DNA of 64,000 nucleotides, from NCBI GenBank assembly GCA_963555705.1, contig OY743169.1, positions 51,140,124-51,204,123 on the forward strand, in the 5' to 3' direction. Source of the stretch: Ligustrum vulgare. Lineage: Eukaryota > Streptophyta > Magnoliopsida > Lamiales > Oleaceae. The translations under genes and the position numbers were made by a program. The notes beneath the pieces are model-generated. The model was not told where the DNA came from and did no database searches. It was given only the letters and a program-made list of their open reading frames with translations. Positions 34,362 to 48,139 of this stretch are shown piece after piece (the stretch's first letter is position 1; each line of letters opens with the position of its first letter).

Positions 34362-35519
34362 TATTTACAAATATGGTAGGGACATAACTACTCTTTAATT
34401 AAAAAAATAATAATTAAAAATAGACGAGAGCAAGTGGACATGTGCACAAGTTGGACAATAATCAAGGAGAAGAACCAGAGAGGTCTACAACTGCAAAACT
34501 AGAATTCAACTCTGACTGCTGACCTGGGTGAGTCAAGTTGACCACAAAACAACCAAACAGATTGGTTAAAATTTGGAAAATGGTGATGCAGTGTACACAA
34601 CAAGGCATTTCCAAGAGTCTACCCATCTTACTTCAAATTTGGGGTAGATTCCTTCATCCCAAATTCAAGTGAATAGTATTCATTTTTGTCATAATTTTAT
34701 AATGTTATCCTAAATTTGGAGTAGACTCAAATTTTCTCTAACTTGATCCCAAATTTTTTTGTCATAATTTTATAATGTTATCCTAAATTTGGAGTAGACT
34801 CAAATTTTCTCAAACTTGATCTCAAATTTGGATCAAGTAAAAAGTACCTATTTTTGTTATAGTTCCTTAATGTTTTTACTTGGATAAACCGTACAAATGG
34901 TCTCTAATTTTTACATTTCTTACAAAAATAATCCCTAACGTTTCAATTTTGAAATTTATAAAATTTGAAAAATGGTAATGCAACGTACACATCAGGGCAT
35001 TTCCAAGAGTCTACCCATCTTACTTCAAATTTTTGGTAGACTCCTCGATCCCAAATTCAAGTGAATAGTATCCATTTTTGTTATAATTTTTTAATGTTAC
35101 CCTAAATTTGAGGTAGACTCAAATTTTCTCTAACTTGATCCCAAATTTGGATAAGGTGAATAGTACCTATTTTTGTTATAATTCCTTAATTGTGTTTACT
35201 TGGGTAAACAGTACAAATGGTCCCTAACTTTTACATTTCTTGCAAAAATAATCCCCAAAATTTCAATTTTGACATTTATAAAATTTGGAAAATGGTAATG
35301 CAGCGTACACATCATGGCATTTCCAAGAGTCTACCCATCTTACTTCAAATTTAGGGTAGACTCCTTGATCCCAAATTCAAGTGAATAGTATCCATTTTTG
35401 TCATAATTTTTTAATGTTACCTTAAATTTGGGGTAGACTCAAATTTTCTCTAACTTGATCCCAAATTTTGAACAAGTGAATATTACCTATTTTTGTTATA
35501 ATTCCTTATTTTTTTTACT

Positions 35520-37285
35520 TGGATAAACCGTAATATTTCTTGCAAAAATAACCCTCAACGTTTTAATTTCGACATTTACACCCTCAAAATCACCAAACAC
35601 TGCTAAAATAGTCACCATTATCAGAATTTATTAGATCCCACCATTGAAAACGGGTAAAAAGTACAAATGATTCACAACCTTTGAGTTTCTCATGATATTA
35701 AACTCATATTTGACATATTTAGTTTATAACGTACAAACATTTGACGTATGTAATCCCTAATATACTAAGCCCCAGTTTGACAGCAGTTATTTCAAATAAT
35801 GTAATTTACAATTGTAATTTTTTGAAGAATTTTGTGGTGAAAATGTAGGGTTTTTTTTTTTTGGATTTATTTGTTATTTTATTGATAGAAGGTGTAGTTG
35901 AAAACGAGTTTAGAAAATAAAGTTTATTTTGAATTTCTAAAATGCACAATAAAATATTTAACAAAAATCCACAACATTAATAGTTCAACCTACTTTCGTC
36001 TCTTGAATTGATGATGAATAATATGTATCCAGTGAGAGAGAAGAGAACCAATTTTCCTATCTTTTTTGTGTCAAAAGTCACATCCTTAATTTTGGTCGAG
36101 ATTAGGTTTAAGGGTCTGTTCGATGACTGCCATTCATTATAATTTTGATTTATTTGAGTTTTCTAGGTTAGATGTGCGGTGAAAAGTTGGAGAGAGAAAA
36201 TGTGTGTCATTAAAAACTGTTTTGAAAAATTTTGTCCATTATAATTTGAATTGTAATATGCCATAATGAGGTAAACCAACAACGGCTAAATCATGCAAGA
36301 GTCCATGTTAAACAAGGAATGTATGGTGCGATCCCTTGGTAGAATTACCAGCGATCACGTAGAAGAGTGAAAAGCATTTTGGCCATTTTAATAGGCATCC
36401 CACGATCACATGCTGTAATAACCAGCGATCGTGTGATTATAATATTTCTTTTGATTTTCAACTTTCAGTCTCATTTAAGTTGGTCCTTCCTCTAAAATTG
36501 CATGTGAGTCCCGATCTTCTAATTTGATGACTCTAGCCCTCGAACTTCTGAATCATCTCAATCAAGTCCTTTCATCTCTTGATTTCTTCAATTAACCCCT
36601 TTACTTTTGATTTCTTCCAAGTTAGCACCCATTTGAATCTCAATTGACATCAATAACTTTCAAGTTGTCCAATTTAGCTCTAACTAACATTCATTTATCC
36701 TTTATTTACCTCAATTACTTCATTCACTTAACTTTGGAATTAAAACTAAAATAACAACAAAAAAATGAAATCAATAGCATTTATTCTTTAACCAACAATA
36801 ATTTATCCTACTTCAGGCATATAAATAAATGTATAAAATACACTTATCACATCTATTAATAAAATAATCTACACATAAATTCAAAAAAATTCTTACTTAC
36901 ACATAAATTCAAAAAAATTCTTACTTTTTAACCAAAAATTCTTAAAAAATTATAATTACAAACCACATTATTTGAAATAAATGGTCTCAAACAGGGACTT
37001 AATATGTTAGAGACTAAATATGCCAAAATTTTGTAAGTTACAAAATAAATACGTCAAACAAGGGTTTAATATGTTATAGACTATTATCGTAAGAAACTCA
37101 AATGTTATTGAGCATATGTGCTTTTTACCCGTTTTTAACGGTGGGAACTAACAGACTCTGATGGTGGGGGATTTTTTTGAAACCTTTGGTGATTTTGATA
37201 ATGTAAATGTCAAAATTGAAACGTTGAGGCTATTTTGGAAAAAAACGTAAAGGTTATGAATCATTTGTACTATTTACCCTTTTTA
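35520..37285. mobile_element. Long-terminal-inverted-repeat element, ~1.77 kb
   Basis: The sequence from about 35520 to 35830 reappears inverted from about 36950 to 37285. Matched landmarks include CAAAATCACCAAA, GGGTAAAAAGYACAWATG, TTTGAGTTTCT and the inner ATTTCAAATAATGT. The inverted repeats are therefore about 310-335 bases with moderate divergence. The interior contains a truncated LTR (about 36310-36849) and a MITE-like stretch near 36110-36270, and no transposase. The inner boundary motif CCCCAGTTTGA/CCCTGTTTGA could mean that two elements are nested rather than one with long arms. Long inverted ends suggest a Mutator-type element, but no 9-base duplication was seen. Confidence 0.5.
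36310..36849 (-). repeat. Truncated Athila-type LTR fragment
   Basis: On the minus strand it begins TGATAAGTGTATTTTATACA at 36849, almost identical to the first bases of the LTR at 45540, and proceeds through similar LTR sequence with paired GCGATCRYG-like motifs near 36340-36440. About one third of the LTR remains, and the internal end is lost. Confidence 0.55.
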
Positions 37286-37499
37286 CTTTGATTATTAATT
37301 TGTTAATTAATGATTTAATTTAAATTAATGACTAATGTGTAGAATGGACACAATGAATCGAATTGAAGCCGTATCTAGTCAATAAATAATGCGCCATGCA
37401 ACTTGTCAAGCATCTCAATAATTACATTCATATCTTTTAATTTCTTCAAACAATGGCGTGTAATCTACGTAGCAGTTTATACTCAATCCAAAAAGATGA

Positions 37500-38285
37500 A
37501 CACTTGTGATACCAGTATCCTAACGTTTCCCAAAATTCGATTACTGGCATTTACCAATCGAGGGACATGTTATGGTCTCAAATCGAACAACAATACAATG
37601 AAAAACTTCTAGCCAATGATCCTGCAATGCAACATCGCAACAAAAAATCGTTGCTGAAGCGAATGCAAATTATGTTGGCAGCAGTAAAAAAATTGCATGG
37701 ATGCCTAACTCAAGTTGAAAATCTAAATCCCAGTGGTGCAAACGAAAGCGATTATGTGAGTGTCATTCTTAATATTATTGTCTTAGTACTTATATTTTGG
37801 CATGTCAAAATTTTAATAGCTGTTATATTTATTGTTTCAGATGGAACGAGCAAAACTCTTGTTGTCACAAGATAACAAGTATAAGAAGTGTTTCAAGTTT
37901 GATCATGTTTGAACTCTACTTAAAGATATCGAGAAGTTTGTCATTAACGTCAACCCATCAGCAACATTTCTTCAAGGGAAAGGCAAGAACATTGGTTTAC
38001 CAACTCCAAAGCCCCTAGGATCGGAGGACCACAGGTCATCTTCGTCATGTAGAGGAATGCCTTCGTTTACAATGAATTTGAATATAGAAAATTTTGGAAG
38101 TCATCAACACAATGTTCCATAGGGATTAAAAAAATCCAAATTGAAGAGAACAAATGATGAGGATACTTTTAAGATTATTGAGATCATCAAGAAAGAAAAT
38201 TGTAAACTTGGTGCACGTCTGTAAAAGGACAGAGACAAGAGGCAACATATATATGTTCGCGAAATGAAAAAAATTCAGTCATGAT
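37500..38285 (+). pseudogene. PIF/Harbinger ORF1-like (Myb/trihelix-type) relic
   Basis: Two likely exons (to 37755, and from 37841; GT/AG intron). The first encodes SQNSITGIYQSRD, LWSQIEQQYNE and KKLHGCLTQVENLNPSGANESD, the second ERAKLLLSQDNKYKKCFKFDHV. This order, with W-x-x-I, a Cys-Gln segment and a KF-H-W-like segment, is that of the Myb-like DNA-binding proteins encoded beside PIF/Harbinger transposases and of related host no-apical-meristem-associated proteins. Stops at 37910-37912 (where a Trp codon is expected), 38120-38122 and near 38222 break it. The partner transposase is not present. It may be a captured host-gene fragment instead; the surrounding element ends favour the transposon origin. 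Confidence 0.6.
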
Positions 38286-38772
38286 AGAACTTTAGGGGGA
38301 GAATAAATTTTATTCATGGACTTATCCATTGTGGCAAATTCACATTTGCGTGCATATTTAGAAAGTGAATAATTAAGAACAGCTCAAAAAAGAGCTAAGC
38401 ATCAAAGTACTGGATCACAGAGTATCACTGGTTCATTTTCTCAATTGTTTGGCAACTTCAAGGGATCCATCATTGGTTTGGGTGATTACTAGTTCGTTGT
38501 CTATGTCGTCCTAATATTTCGTGTTAATTTTCTTATATCAATTACGATTATTATTATTATAACGAGACAATTTATTGAATTATTTATGAGTTTTTAGCAT
38601 TTAAATTAAATATGAAAATGAAAAAATAATAAATAGAAAGGGCCAACCCCAAATTTAGGATTGTGAATAGTAAAACCCCAAATTTGGAGTGTAGTTTGGA
38701 GTATTGTTGTACAGGATTTTACATCCAAATCTTTTACCCAAATTCGGGGTCCTCTAAGAGACGGTCTTAATG

Positions 38773-39180
38773 TACACACTAGATAATGAATAATGTAACA
38801 ACTATTTTGTATCTCATTCTATGCGTCTAAAGCTAAAATGCACATTAACAAGATATTAAAAGCTTTTTTTGTTTATAAATAAAGCTCCTGTTTTAATTTT
38901 TATTAAAATTTGATTTTAATTTCAAACTAAAATCAACAATTAATTTTAATAACATATTTTATGAAACCAACAACTTTTTAACAATACATTTCATTAACTT
39001 TTATCAAAATCTACTACAAATTTAATTTTAATCCTATTTATAAATAATAAATATAATTCTTCAAATCGCTTTTTAACAACATGTATTTTTCAAGCCAACT
39101 TTCAACCTCACATTACGTAATAATAATTAATTAATAATAATAATAAAAGAACCAACATTTATAAGCTCCAAACAGCAGCC
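38773..39180. other. Upstream region of receptor kinase gene B
   Basis: AT-rich, no ORF. A TATA-like TTTATAAG lies at about 39158-39165, roughly 30 bases ahead of the duplicated start region. No other element recognised. Confidence 0.35.
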
Positions 39181-39193
39181 GAGCATATGTATC

Positions 39194-39249
39194 ACACAAT
39201 GCTGAAACTGTTTACGATCCAAAAAAAAAAAAAAAAAAAAAAAAACACA

Positions 39250-39264
<15 letters not shown>
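39194..39264 (+). mobile_element. 5'-truncated poly(A) retroinsertion with 20-bp target duplication
   Basis: A 20-base sequence that includes the start codon (ACACAATGCTGAAACTGTTT) is present twice, at 39194-39213 and 39245-39264. Between the copies are only ACGATCC and about 25 A residues. A long target duplication plus an A tail is the mark of LINE-driven target-primed insertion, here of an extremely short transcript end. It leaves two usable, in-frame ATGs. Confidence 0.7.
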
Positions 39265-42331
<3,067 letters not shown>

Positions 42332-43434
42332 CTACGGCATATTCCGCCATGTGATTATCTTATTCTTCATTGTTAATCTTTCCATTTGTAATCTGAACAA
42401 AACTGTTATCTTCAAAACAATGAAAAAAGAGTATATATTGAAGACAGGTTTCTTCTGTGAATCTATCTGCCATCATTTTCTAACTCTGAAAGAAAGACAT
42501 CCTCAAACAAAAAAATGATGATAGGGTGCATCCATTTATATTAGAAATGGTGAAATTGAAGCAGAAGGCAAGAGAACTAATAGAATTAATATACAGCATG
42601 TGTGGCATAGATTGTTAAGAGAGCATTCTTTCAATGCTTATTTGGGTAAAACACGCATATGCATACTGCCATAAAAAGAAATTCTTTCAAGTCATATCCA
42701 TACTATACTATATACTATACTCTACTCTACTAAATACTTATACTTACTATACATAAAGTGTGGATAGTTTGTAAGTGTGAATGTAAAATTTATGAAACTG
42801 GTTTGACAAGTGTGAATGCAAAATATATAAAGTTGGTTTGCAAGTGAATGCAAATAAGGATAGTTGACAAGTGTGAATGCAAAATGTGTGTGTGTGTAAA
42901 GTTTTTCTCATCCCTTTAATATATAAAGAAAAACACTCCGTAAGAAATTATGTGTACATTCTTGACAATTTTTTAAGTTACAATTATGATCTCAATTTAA
43001 AAGTAACAAAGATTTTAGCTAAAAATCTATTAACTTATATTGATTTATTTTATATGATTTATTTTTTTTATTGGAAAAATATATTATTTAGTATATAATA
43101 AATAGGAATTTATATCTGTCTTTATAACGTTGAAAGAATCAAATGATTTTTTTTTCTACATTTTTAATACGTTCTTAACTTATTAAATTAAAATGCATGT
43201 TGTAAAATTTTAAGAAAATAACATAATATATTTTGTAAATTTCATACAAATTAGTTAATTACATTACTGTTATGAATGATGTATTGACTGCATTTGATGA
43301 CGCGTTTAGTGCAATGAAAAATGAAATTGAAATTATTAAGGATGATTAATTTTAATACTTAACAATTATCTATTTAACTAATTTTTGAATTTCATGAAAA
43401 AAATGAATGATAATTAATGATTCAAAGTAAGGCC
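42332..43434. other. 3' flank of receptor kinase B
   Basis: No gene seen. Around 42765-42885 a degenerate ~40-base motif, GTGTGAATGCAAAATATATAAAGTTGGTTTG, repeats about three times and ends in a short (GT)n run. Around 42695-42745 are CTATACTATA/CTCTACTAAATA low-complexity repeats. The rest is AT-rich. Confidence 0.5.
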
Positions 43435-43565
43435 AATGTAGGTTAGCCCCGAGACACCCCTTACCAGATAGAACACTTGAATTCGAATCTATAGGTGGGT
43501 TGAGTTGAGATCTGGATATTTTTGTACATATGTTAAAAAAATAATAAAAAATAAATAAAAGTAAT
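43435..43565 (+). mobile_element. Possible tRNA-derived SINE
   Basis: About 130 bases with a box-B-like GAATTCGAATCTA, about 40 bases after a weak box-A-like GGTTAGCCCCGAG, then an A-rich tail (AAAAAAATAATAAAAAATAAATAAAAG). The spacing and tail fit a plant SINE. The boxes are degenerate and no target duplication was found. Confidence 0.3.
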
Positions 43566-43884
43566 AATAATTAAGTAATTTTCAATGATATTATGAATGA
43601 CATGTTTTACCTCTAAAATTTCTATTAAAAAGATATTTACATTTATTGTTGTTAATTAATAATCGTTTAATATCAATTCCTATCCTAAGTTATATAAAAG
43701 AGGGAAAGTAATTTTATTATTCATTTACTATTCATAAGGCTGACGTTATCTTTTCATTTAATGACGTCATTTTTAAATATATATTTTTTAAAATTCTCTT
43801 ATAATAAAGACGTCATTTTTAATTTTTTTTTTTTAAGATTCTCCTATAATATAGTTTCATAATAACTTAACTTATATTTTTGGG

Positions 43885-44070
43885 TAATTCTACATGAACA
43901 TTCAATTTGGACATTTTAAAGTGACATTGTGATGTGTTACTTTTTTCATTGGGTGATTATTCATTTGGTGATGATTTTATTATTTAATGCATATTTTTAT
44001 CATTCAATGAGAATTTGACACATCACAATGTCACTTTAAAATGTCCAAATTGAATGTCAATCTAGAATTA
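43885..44070. mobile_element. Foldback MITE, 186 bp
   Basis: The left end TAATTCTACATGAACATTCA and the inverted right end TAATTCTAGATTGACATTCA begin inverted repeats of about 57 bases, with only a few mismatches, both continuing into the same ATTTGGACATTTTAAAGTGAC block. A unique AT-rich loop of about 70 bases separates them. Inserted within the Helitron-like segment. The target duplication is not evident, so the superfamily is open. Confidence 0.7.
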
Positions 44071-44263
44071 TTTTATACTTTTTTAAAAAAAGATTCTTTT
44101 ATAATATAACTTCATATTAACTTAAATTAACAAATATAACATAATAATAACTTAAATGACTTACATAAAGAGGCAAAACTTATTTACTGTTCATTTACTA
44201 ATGTCTAATGACGCCATTTTTTTAAAAATAAATTCTCCTATAATATAACTTAACTTAATTTAA

Positions 44264-44267
<4 letters not shown>

Positions 44268-44327
<60 letters not shown>
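44268..44327. repeat. (AT)n microsatellite, about 29 repeats
   Basis: Uninterrupted AT dinucleotides within the Helitron-like segment. Confidence 0.95.
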
Positions 44328-44329
<2 letters not shown>

Positions 44330-44941
44330 CTTCTCTTATTTTATTTTATTTTTTAAAATCTTCCTATAATATAACCTCATATTAACTTAACTTAAATAAT
44401 ATAACTTAACGTCAACTGACTTATATAAAAGAGGCAAAGCCTCTTTACTGTTCATTTAGTAATGATGTCATTTTTTAAAAAAAAATTATCATATAATATA
44501 ACTTAATAATAACTTAACTTATATAAAAGAGGCAATGCCTCTTTACTGTTCATTTCCTATTCATAAGGCTGACGTCAATTTTTTTATTTTTATTTTTTTC
44601 AGCTAATCTATAGATAAGCCGTCGATGTACTTTAAGTTTGCTATAGTTGTTTGGAACATATTTATTTGCATTTTCTCTCTTAGAAGGGTGAACAAAGGTC
44701 GATTACAAATTACATATGGTCATTTCTGAATAATATTTTTTTCTGACAGTTTCTACAGCCAATTATTTTGAAATGATATTTTTTTCTAACACTTTCTACA
44801 GCCAATTATTAAAGAGATGAAATATATGTCAATAACTAAACCTCTCTTTTGAATGTTGAGTCAAGATACAACATAATAAAATTTATACACTATTATATAC
44901 ACTACTCTTACCGCATCCGTGCAATGCACGGGCACCACTAG

Positions 44942-45293
44942 TATTTTTAAAAAATGAAGCAACTTCAAACCATATGCAAATATCTGTTATTTTCGATTAA
45001 AAAAACATCAATTTCATTTTTTTTTAAACGAATAACTTCATTTTGTTGTAAAAAAATTAATAATTATTTATTATTTAAATAGATAAATTGACTTTTATTA
45101 TTCAAAAAATCTATTATAATTTGAAGTAGTTTTATTATTTGTAAAATTTTAATAATTATTTTATATAATATTATTTTTTATGCATTTTGTATATGAGAAA
45201 AAATTATGTATAAACTTTAAAATTTTACAGATACTTATCGAAATCGATATTTTTGAATAATAACTTCCGTGCATCGCATGGAAGAAATACTAG
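44942..45293 (+). mobile_element. Second Helitron-type 3' end
   Basis: A hairpin TTCCGTGCATCGCATGGAA (45265-45283; one G-T pair) is followed by CTAG at 45290-45293 and then T. The sequence left of it, back to the preceding CTAG at 44941, is AT-rich and has no clear TC start, so this may be the truncated 3' part of a Helitron into which, or next to which, the other inserted. Confidence 0.5.
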
Positions 45294-45539
45294 TAATGCT
45301 AGTAATGGCAACAAAAATATGTGGATCAAAGGAGGTTCGAGGAGACCTGAAATTCTTGGTGTGATGAAGTTAAAATCTCACAATAATTTAAAATTAGTGG
45401 AGAGAGTTTGAGTTATCCAGAAGACTTGGGGTTAGCAAATTCGAATTAAAAAATAGTTCGCCAAATGAAAAAAACTTGCATGATCTAATCGCATAATCTT
45501 GAAAAATGACGTATCAAATCAAATTCAAGAGTTGTTAGT

Positions 45540-47061
45540 TGATAAGTGTATTTTATACACTTATTTATATGTCCAAATTAGAATAATTTATTGTCATTTT
45601 AGAATATATGCTATTTAATTTGTGTTTATTTGATACTTTGTAATTTGTGTTTATTTGATTCTTTGTAGAAAATATCTCAAAAGGCGAAGAATGAAGCAAA
45701 CAATGGAAAAAATGCATATTTGGATGCTAATTGGAGCAGTTGAAGGGTTTATGATGTCAATCGGGAAGTGTACATGGTGCCAAAGTTAACGAATCAAAGG
45801 TTGGAGGACCCAATTGAAGGAATTTAGAGCTGAAAAGAGCAAATCAAGAAGAATATAAAGTTTGGAAACTAAATCGCAACAATTGGAAGTGGATGACCAA
45901 TGCTGCAATTAAAAGGTAAGGACTTACTTATACAACCAAGAAAAGATGGAAAATTGCACAAAAATCCGTCCACATGATCTCGGCCTTTAAAGGCACGCGG
46001 TCGCACGTTGGTGCGAAAATTGAAACAGAAGTTTTCAACTACTACCGCGCGATTGCGCGGTTTTGAACCACGCGGTTGCTCGGTTATAAGTTTGGGCCGC
46101 AGATCAGATTTTTCTTGCGATTTTTAACAGGCTTTGGACTTTTTGACCTAGATTTTTTCCCTAACCTATAAATATAACTTATGAGGCACGAAATGAGGAC
46201 ATCTGCCTCACCTAAGAACATTATAAAATTGAGCTTTTCACGTCAAATTCTTGGGAGATCGAAGTATTGCAAAGGGGCGGGAATTGGAGATACTTGAAGA
46301 ATTGATACTTGGTGCAAGCTTTCCATTCTTCTTTGTTATTTTCAATGAACGTCATTATATATTGTTTTTGTTATTTAAATATGATGTGTAGCTAAATTTA
46401 ATGTTGTGATGAACGATGTAGCCTAGTTGATTATTTTAGTTCCATATTCCTGTGTTTTAATGATTTATTGCATGTGTTGATTTATTATTGTGTTTACTTC
46501 ATGAGTTAAATGACCACTAATTCATGATTCAATGTGTTATTTTCATAATCCGAGAGGTGAGTTAATAACATAGATCTAGGTAATAAATCCGGTAATTGAA
46601 CAAGAGATAGAGATATACTTTTGTTATTACTGCGGTCATGTGTGAATTCTTGTGTGTTATGCATCTAGATAAGGAATTGAGATACATGGTTGACTTATTT
46701 AGGAAGAATTGATTTAAACTCGAGATAGGAATTTTAATTTAAATTAGTGAATTCGACCGAATCCATATTTAGAAAATAAAACTGAAATTAGAATTAATAT
46801 AATTGACTAGTTGAAATCAGGATTCCCAACTACTTTACAATCGTTTTTAAAAAACAAAAGTAATTTCGCAATTTTAATTCTTTAATTGATTTTCTTAGTT
46901 TTGGATTTCAAACATCAACACAAATTTATTTGTTCAAAAAAGGTCTAGAACTAAAACATTTCGATACTTAGTAGCAGTCTCCGTGGGACGACAATCGGAA
47001 TTCTTGGATCTATTTTATTACTTCTCACGACTCGTACACTTACGAGAATAGCGAGATATCA
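45540..47061 (+). repeat. Lone Athila-type LTR (1,522 bp)
   Basis: It starts TGATAAGTGTATTTTATACA and ends CGAGATATCA, giving TG...CA with inverted TGATA/TATCA ends. The last ~100 bases (GTGGGACGACAATCGGAATTC, then CGTACACTTACGAG) correspond to the end of the LTR at 6489-8168, so it belongs to the same broad family in the opposite orientation. A TATA-like TATAAATATAAC lies near 46167. CCGCGCGATTGCGCGG-type palindromes near 46040 are decayed forms of those in the other LTR. No PBS or coding region follows, so it is a solo or truncated LTR. Flanks TTAGT and GTGAA do not match, so no target duplication. Confidence 0.65.
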
Positions 47062-47407
47062 GTGAACATTAATTTATTATTTGACTTGAATAATTAATTT
47101 TTCTTTGGGGAAATGCTAGCCACAAAATAGTGAGAAGTGGTTAGTCTTATTTCATTAAAAACATGAGAAATCATATATATGACCGTCATTCAAATAATAA
47201 TAATAATAAAATAATGGGAAGTTGTAAATCTTATTTCATTAAAAAACATGAGTAATCATAGATGTGACCATCATTCAAAAAAAATAAAAAAAATAAGAAA
47301 AAAAAAATATAATGCTATTAATAGAGAGGACTATTGATAGTCATCATATGTTGCATAGGTCCTATGCATGATGGTTGCATTGTAATTATCGAAATTCACT
47401 ACTCATG
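47062..47407. other. Short tandem duplication, no gene
   Basis: A ~105-base segment (TCTTATTTCATTAAAAACATGAG...GTCATTCAAA) occurs twice in direct order, near 47140-47200 and 47228-47280, separated by AT-rich sequence. Nothing coding seen. Confidence 0.5.
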
Positions 47408-47760
47408 CACTACAATAAAAATTGTCATTTGCAACACTTAAAATGTAACATTTGATTGTTGAATGTTGCGAAAAGGGATTTACCGCAACATTCAACAATT
47501 GAAATGTTACATTTGGTTCATATATTTGAGATTTAGCCCCTTTTGCAACGTTTAACGAGTGTTGTAATAAGTTAAACATCTTACAACGTTGAAATTACCC
47601 TTTTGCAACGTTTGAAAAAATGTTGTAATAGATTAACCTTTTGCATCGTTTTTTAAATGTTGCAAAATATTTATCTTTTGCAACTTTTTTACAAACATTG
47701 CAAAAGGTTAGGCTATTGCAACGTTTACAAAAATGTTGCAATAGACTATGTTTGGGACTA
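47408..47760 (+). mobile_element. CACTA-type transposon terminus with TTGCAACGTTT repeats
   Basis: It begins CACTACAATAAAAATTGTC, the CACTA signature followed by an A-rich stretch. It then has at least five direct or inverted copies of TTGCAACGTTT or close forms (near 47540, 47603, 47641, 47680 and 47720), the subterminal-repeat architecture of En/Spm elements. No opposite end (TAGTG) was found nearby, so it is a fragment. It differs in sequence from the CACTA end in the array further right. Confidence 0.5.
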
Positions 47761-47891
47761 AATGTCACATTATTTAAATTTAAGTGACTAATATGTCCCC
47801 ATCTGTTGATGAAATATTGGTTTATCAAATCACCAAGCTCCAATATAGGAAATAATTGACACAATATCCTAGAAATCAAGTTGAAATATTA

Positions 47892-48066
47892 GAGCTTGTT
47901 TGGTAAAGGTAAAATTTTTACCACAATTTTTCAAACTCAATCTAAACCATTCATTCTTAGTCAAGCCTACCATTTTTTACTTTTCAAACATTCTTATACC
48001 ACACATCCATCAAAAAATAATAAAAAACAACAAAAATAAAATTTTTTCACATTACCAAACAGACTC
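47892..48066. mobile_element. Tourist-like (PIF/Harbinger) MITE, 175 bp
   Basis: The left end GAGCTTGTTTGGTAA and the inverted right end GAGTCTGTTTGGTAA are flanked by the 3-base repeat TTA (47889-47891, 48067-48069). It sits exactly between two copies of a ~70-base host sequence, TTTATCAAATCACCAAGCT... (from about 47821 and 48071). Confidence 0.75.
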
Positions 48067-48139
48067 TTAGTTTATCAAATCACCAAGCTACAACATAGGA
48101 AATAATTGATGCAGCAACCTAGAAATCAAACTGCAAAGG

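Larger units (their letters stand above)
34604..38772 (+). mobile_element. Degraded PIF/Harbinger-related region with nested insertions
   Basis: The left side holds three partial direct copies of a segment opening GGCATTTCCAAGAGTCTACC (34604, 34996, 35316). The far right end, read inward on the minus strand, is GACCGTCTCTTAGAGGACCC followed outward by TTA. The two ends are only loosely complementary (about 11 of 22). Between them are CCAAATTTGGGGTAGACTC-like repeats at both flanks, a long-inverted-repeat element (about 35520-37285) and a Myb-like ORF1 relic (37500-38285). The DDE transposase gene expected in an autonomous PIF/Harbinger element is absent. Borders are approximate. Confidence 0.5.
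43678..44941 (+). mobile_element. Helitron-like segment with 3' hairpin and CTAG end
   Basis: The 3' end is clear: a hairpin CCGTGCAATGCACGG at 44917-44931, six bases, then CTAG at 44938-44941 followed by T. The left end is less sure: TCCTATCCTAAGTTATATAAAAGAGG at 43678 resembles a Helitron 5' end but is preceded by T, not A. The motif ATAAAAGAGGCAAAGCCTC...TACTGTTCATTT recurs near 43692, 44163, 44425 and 44523, so 5'-end-like sequence has been repeated within the element, as in the array at 26394. A MITE (43885-44070) and an (AT)n tract sit inside. No Rep/helicase gene. Confidence 0.6.

Noticed and set aside
45535..47066. Target-site duplication for the lone LTR
   Set aside because: Flanks TTAGT and GTGAA differ; the LTR call stands on its ends and similarity, but a clean solo-LTR insertion is not claimed.
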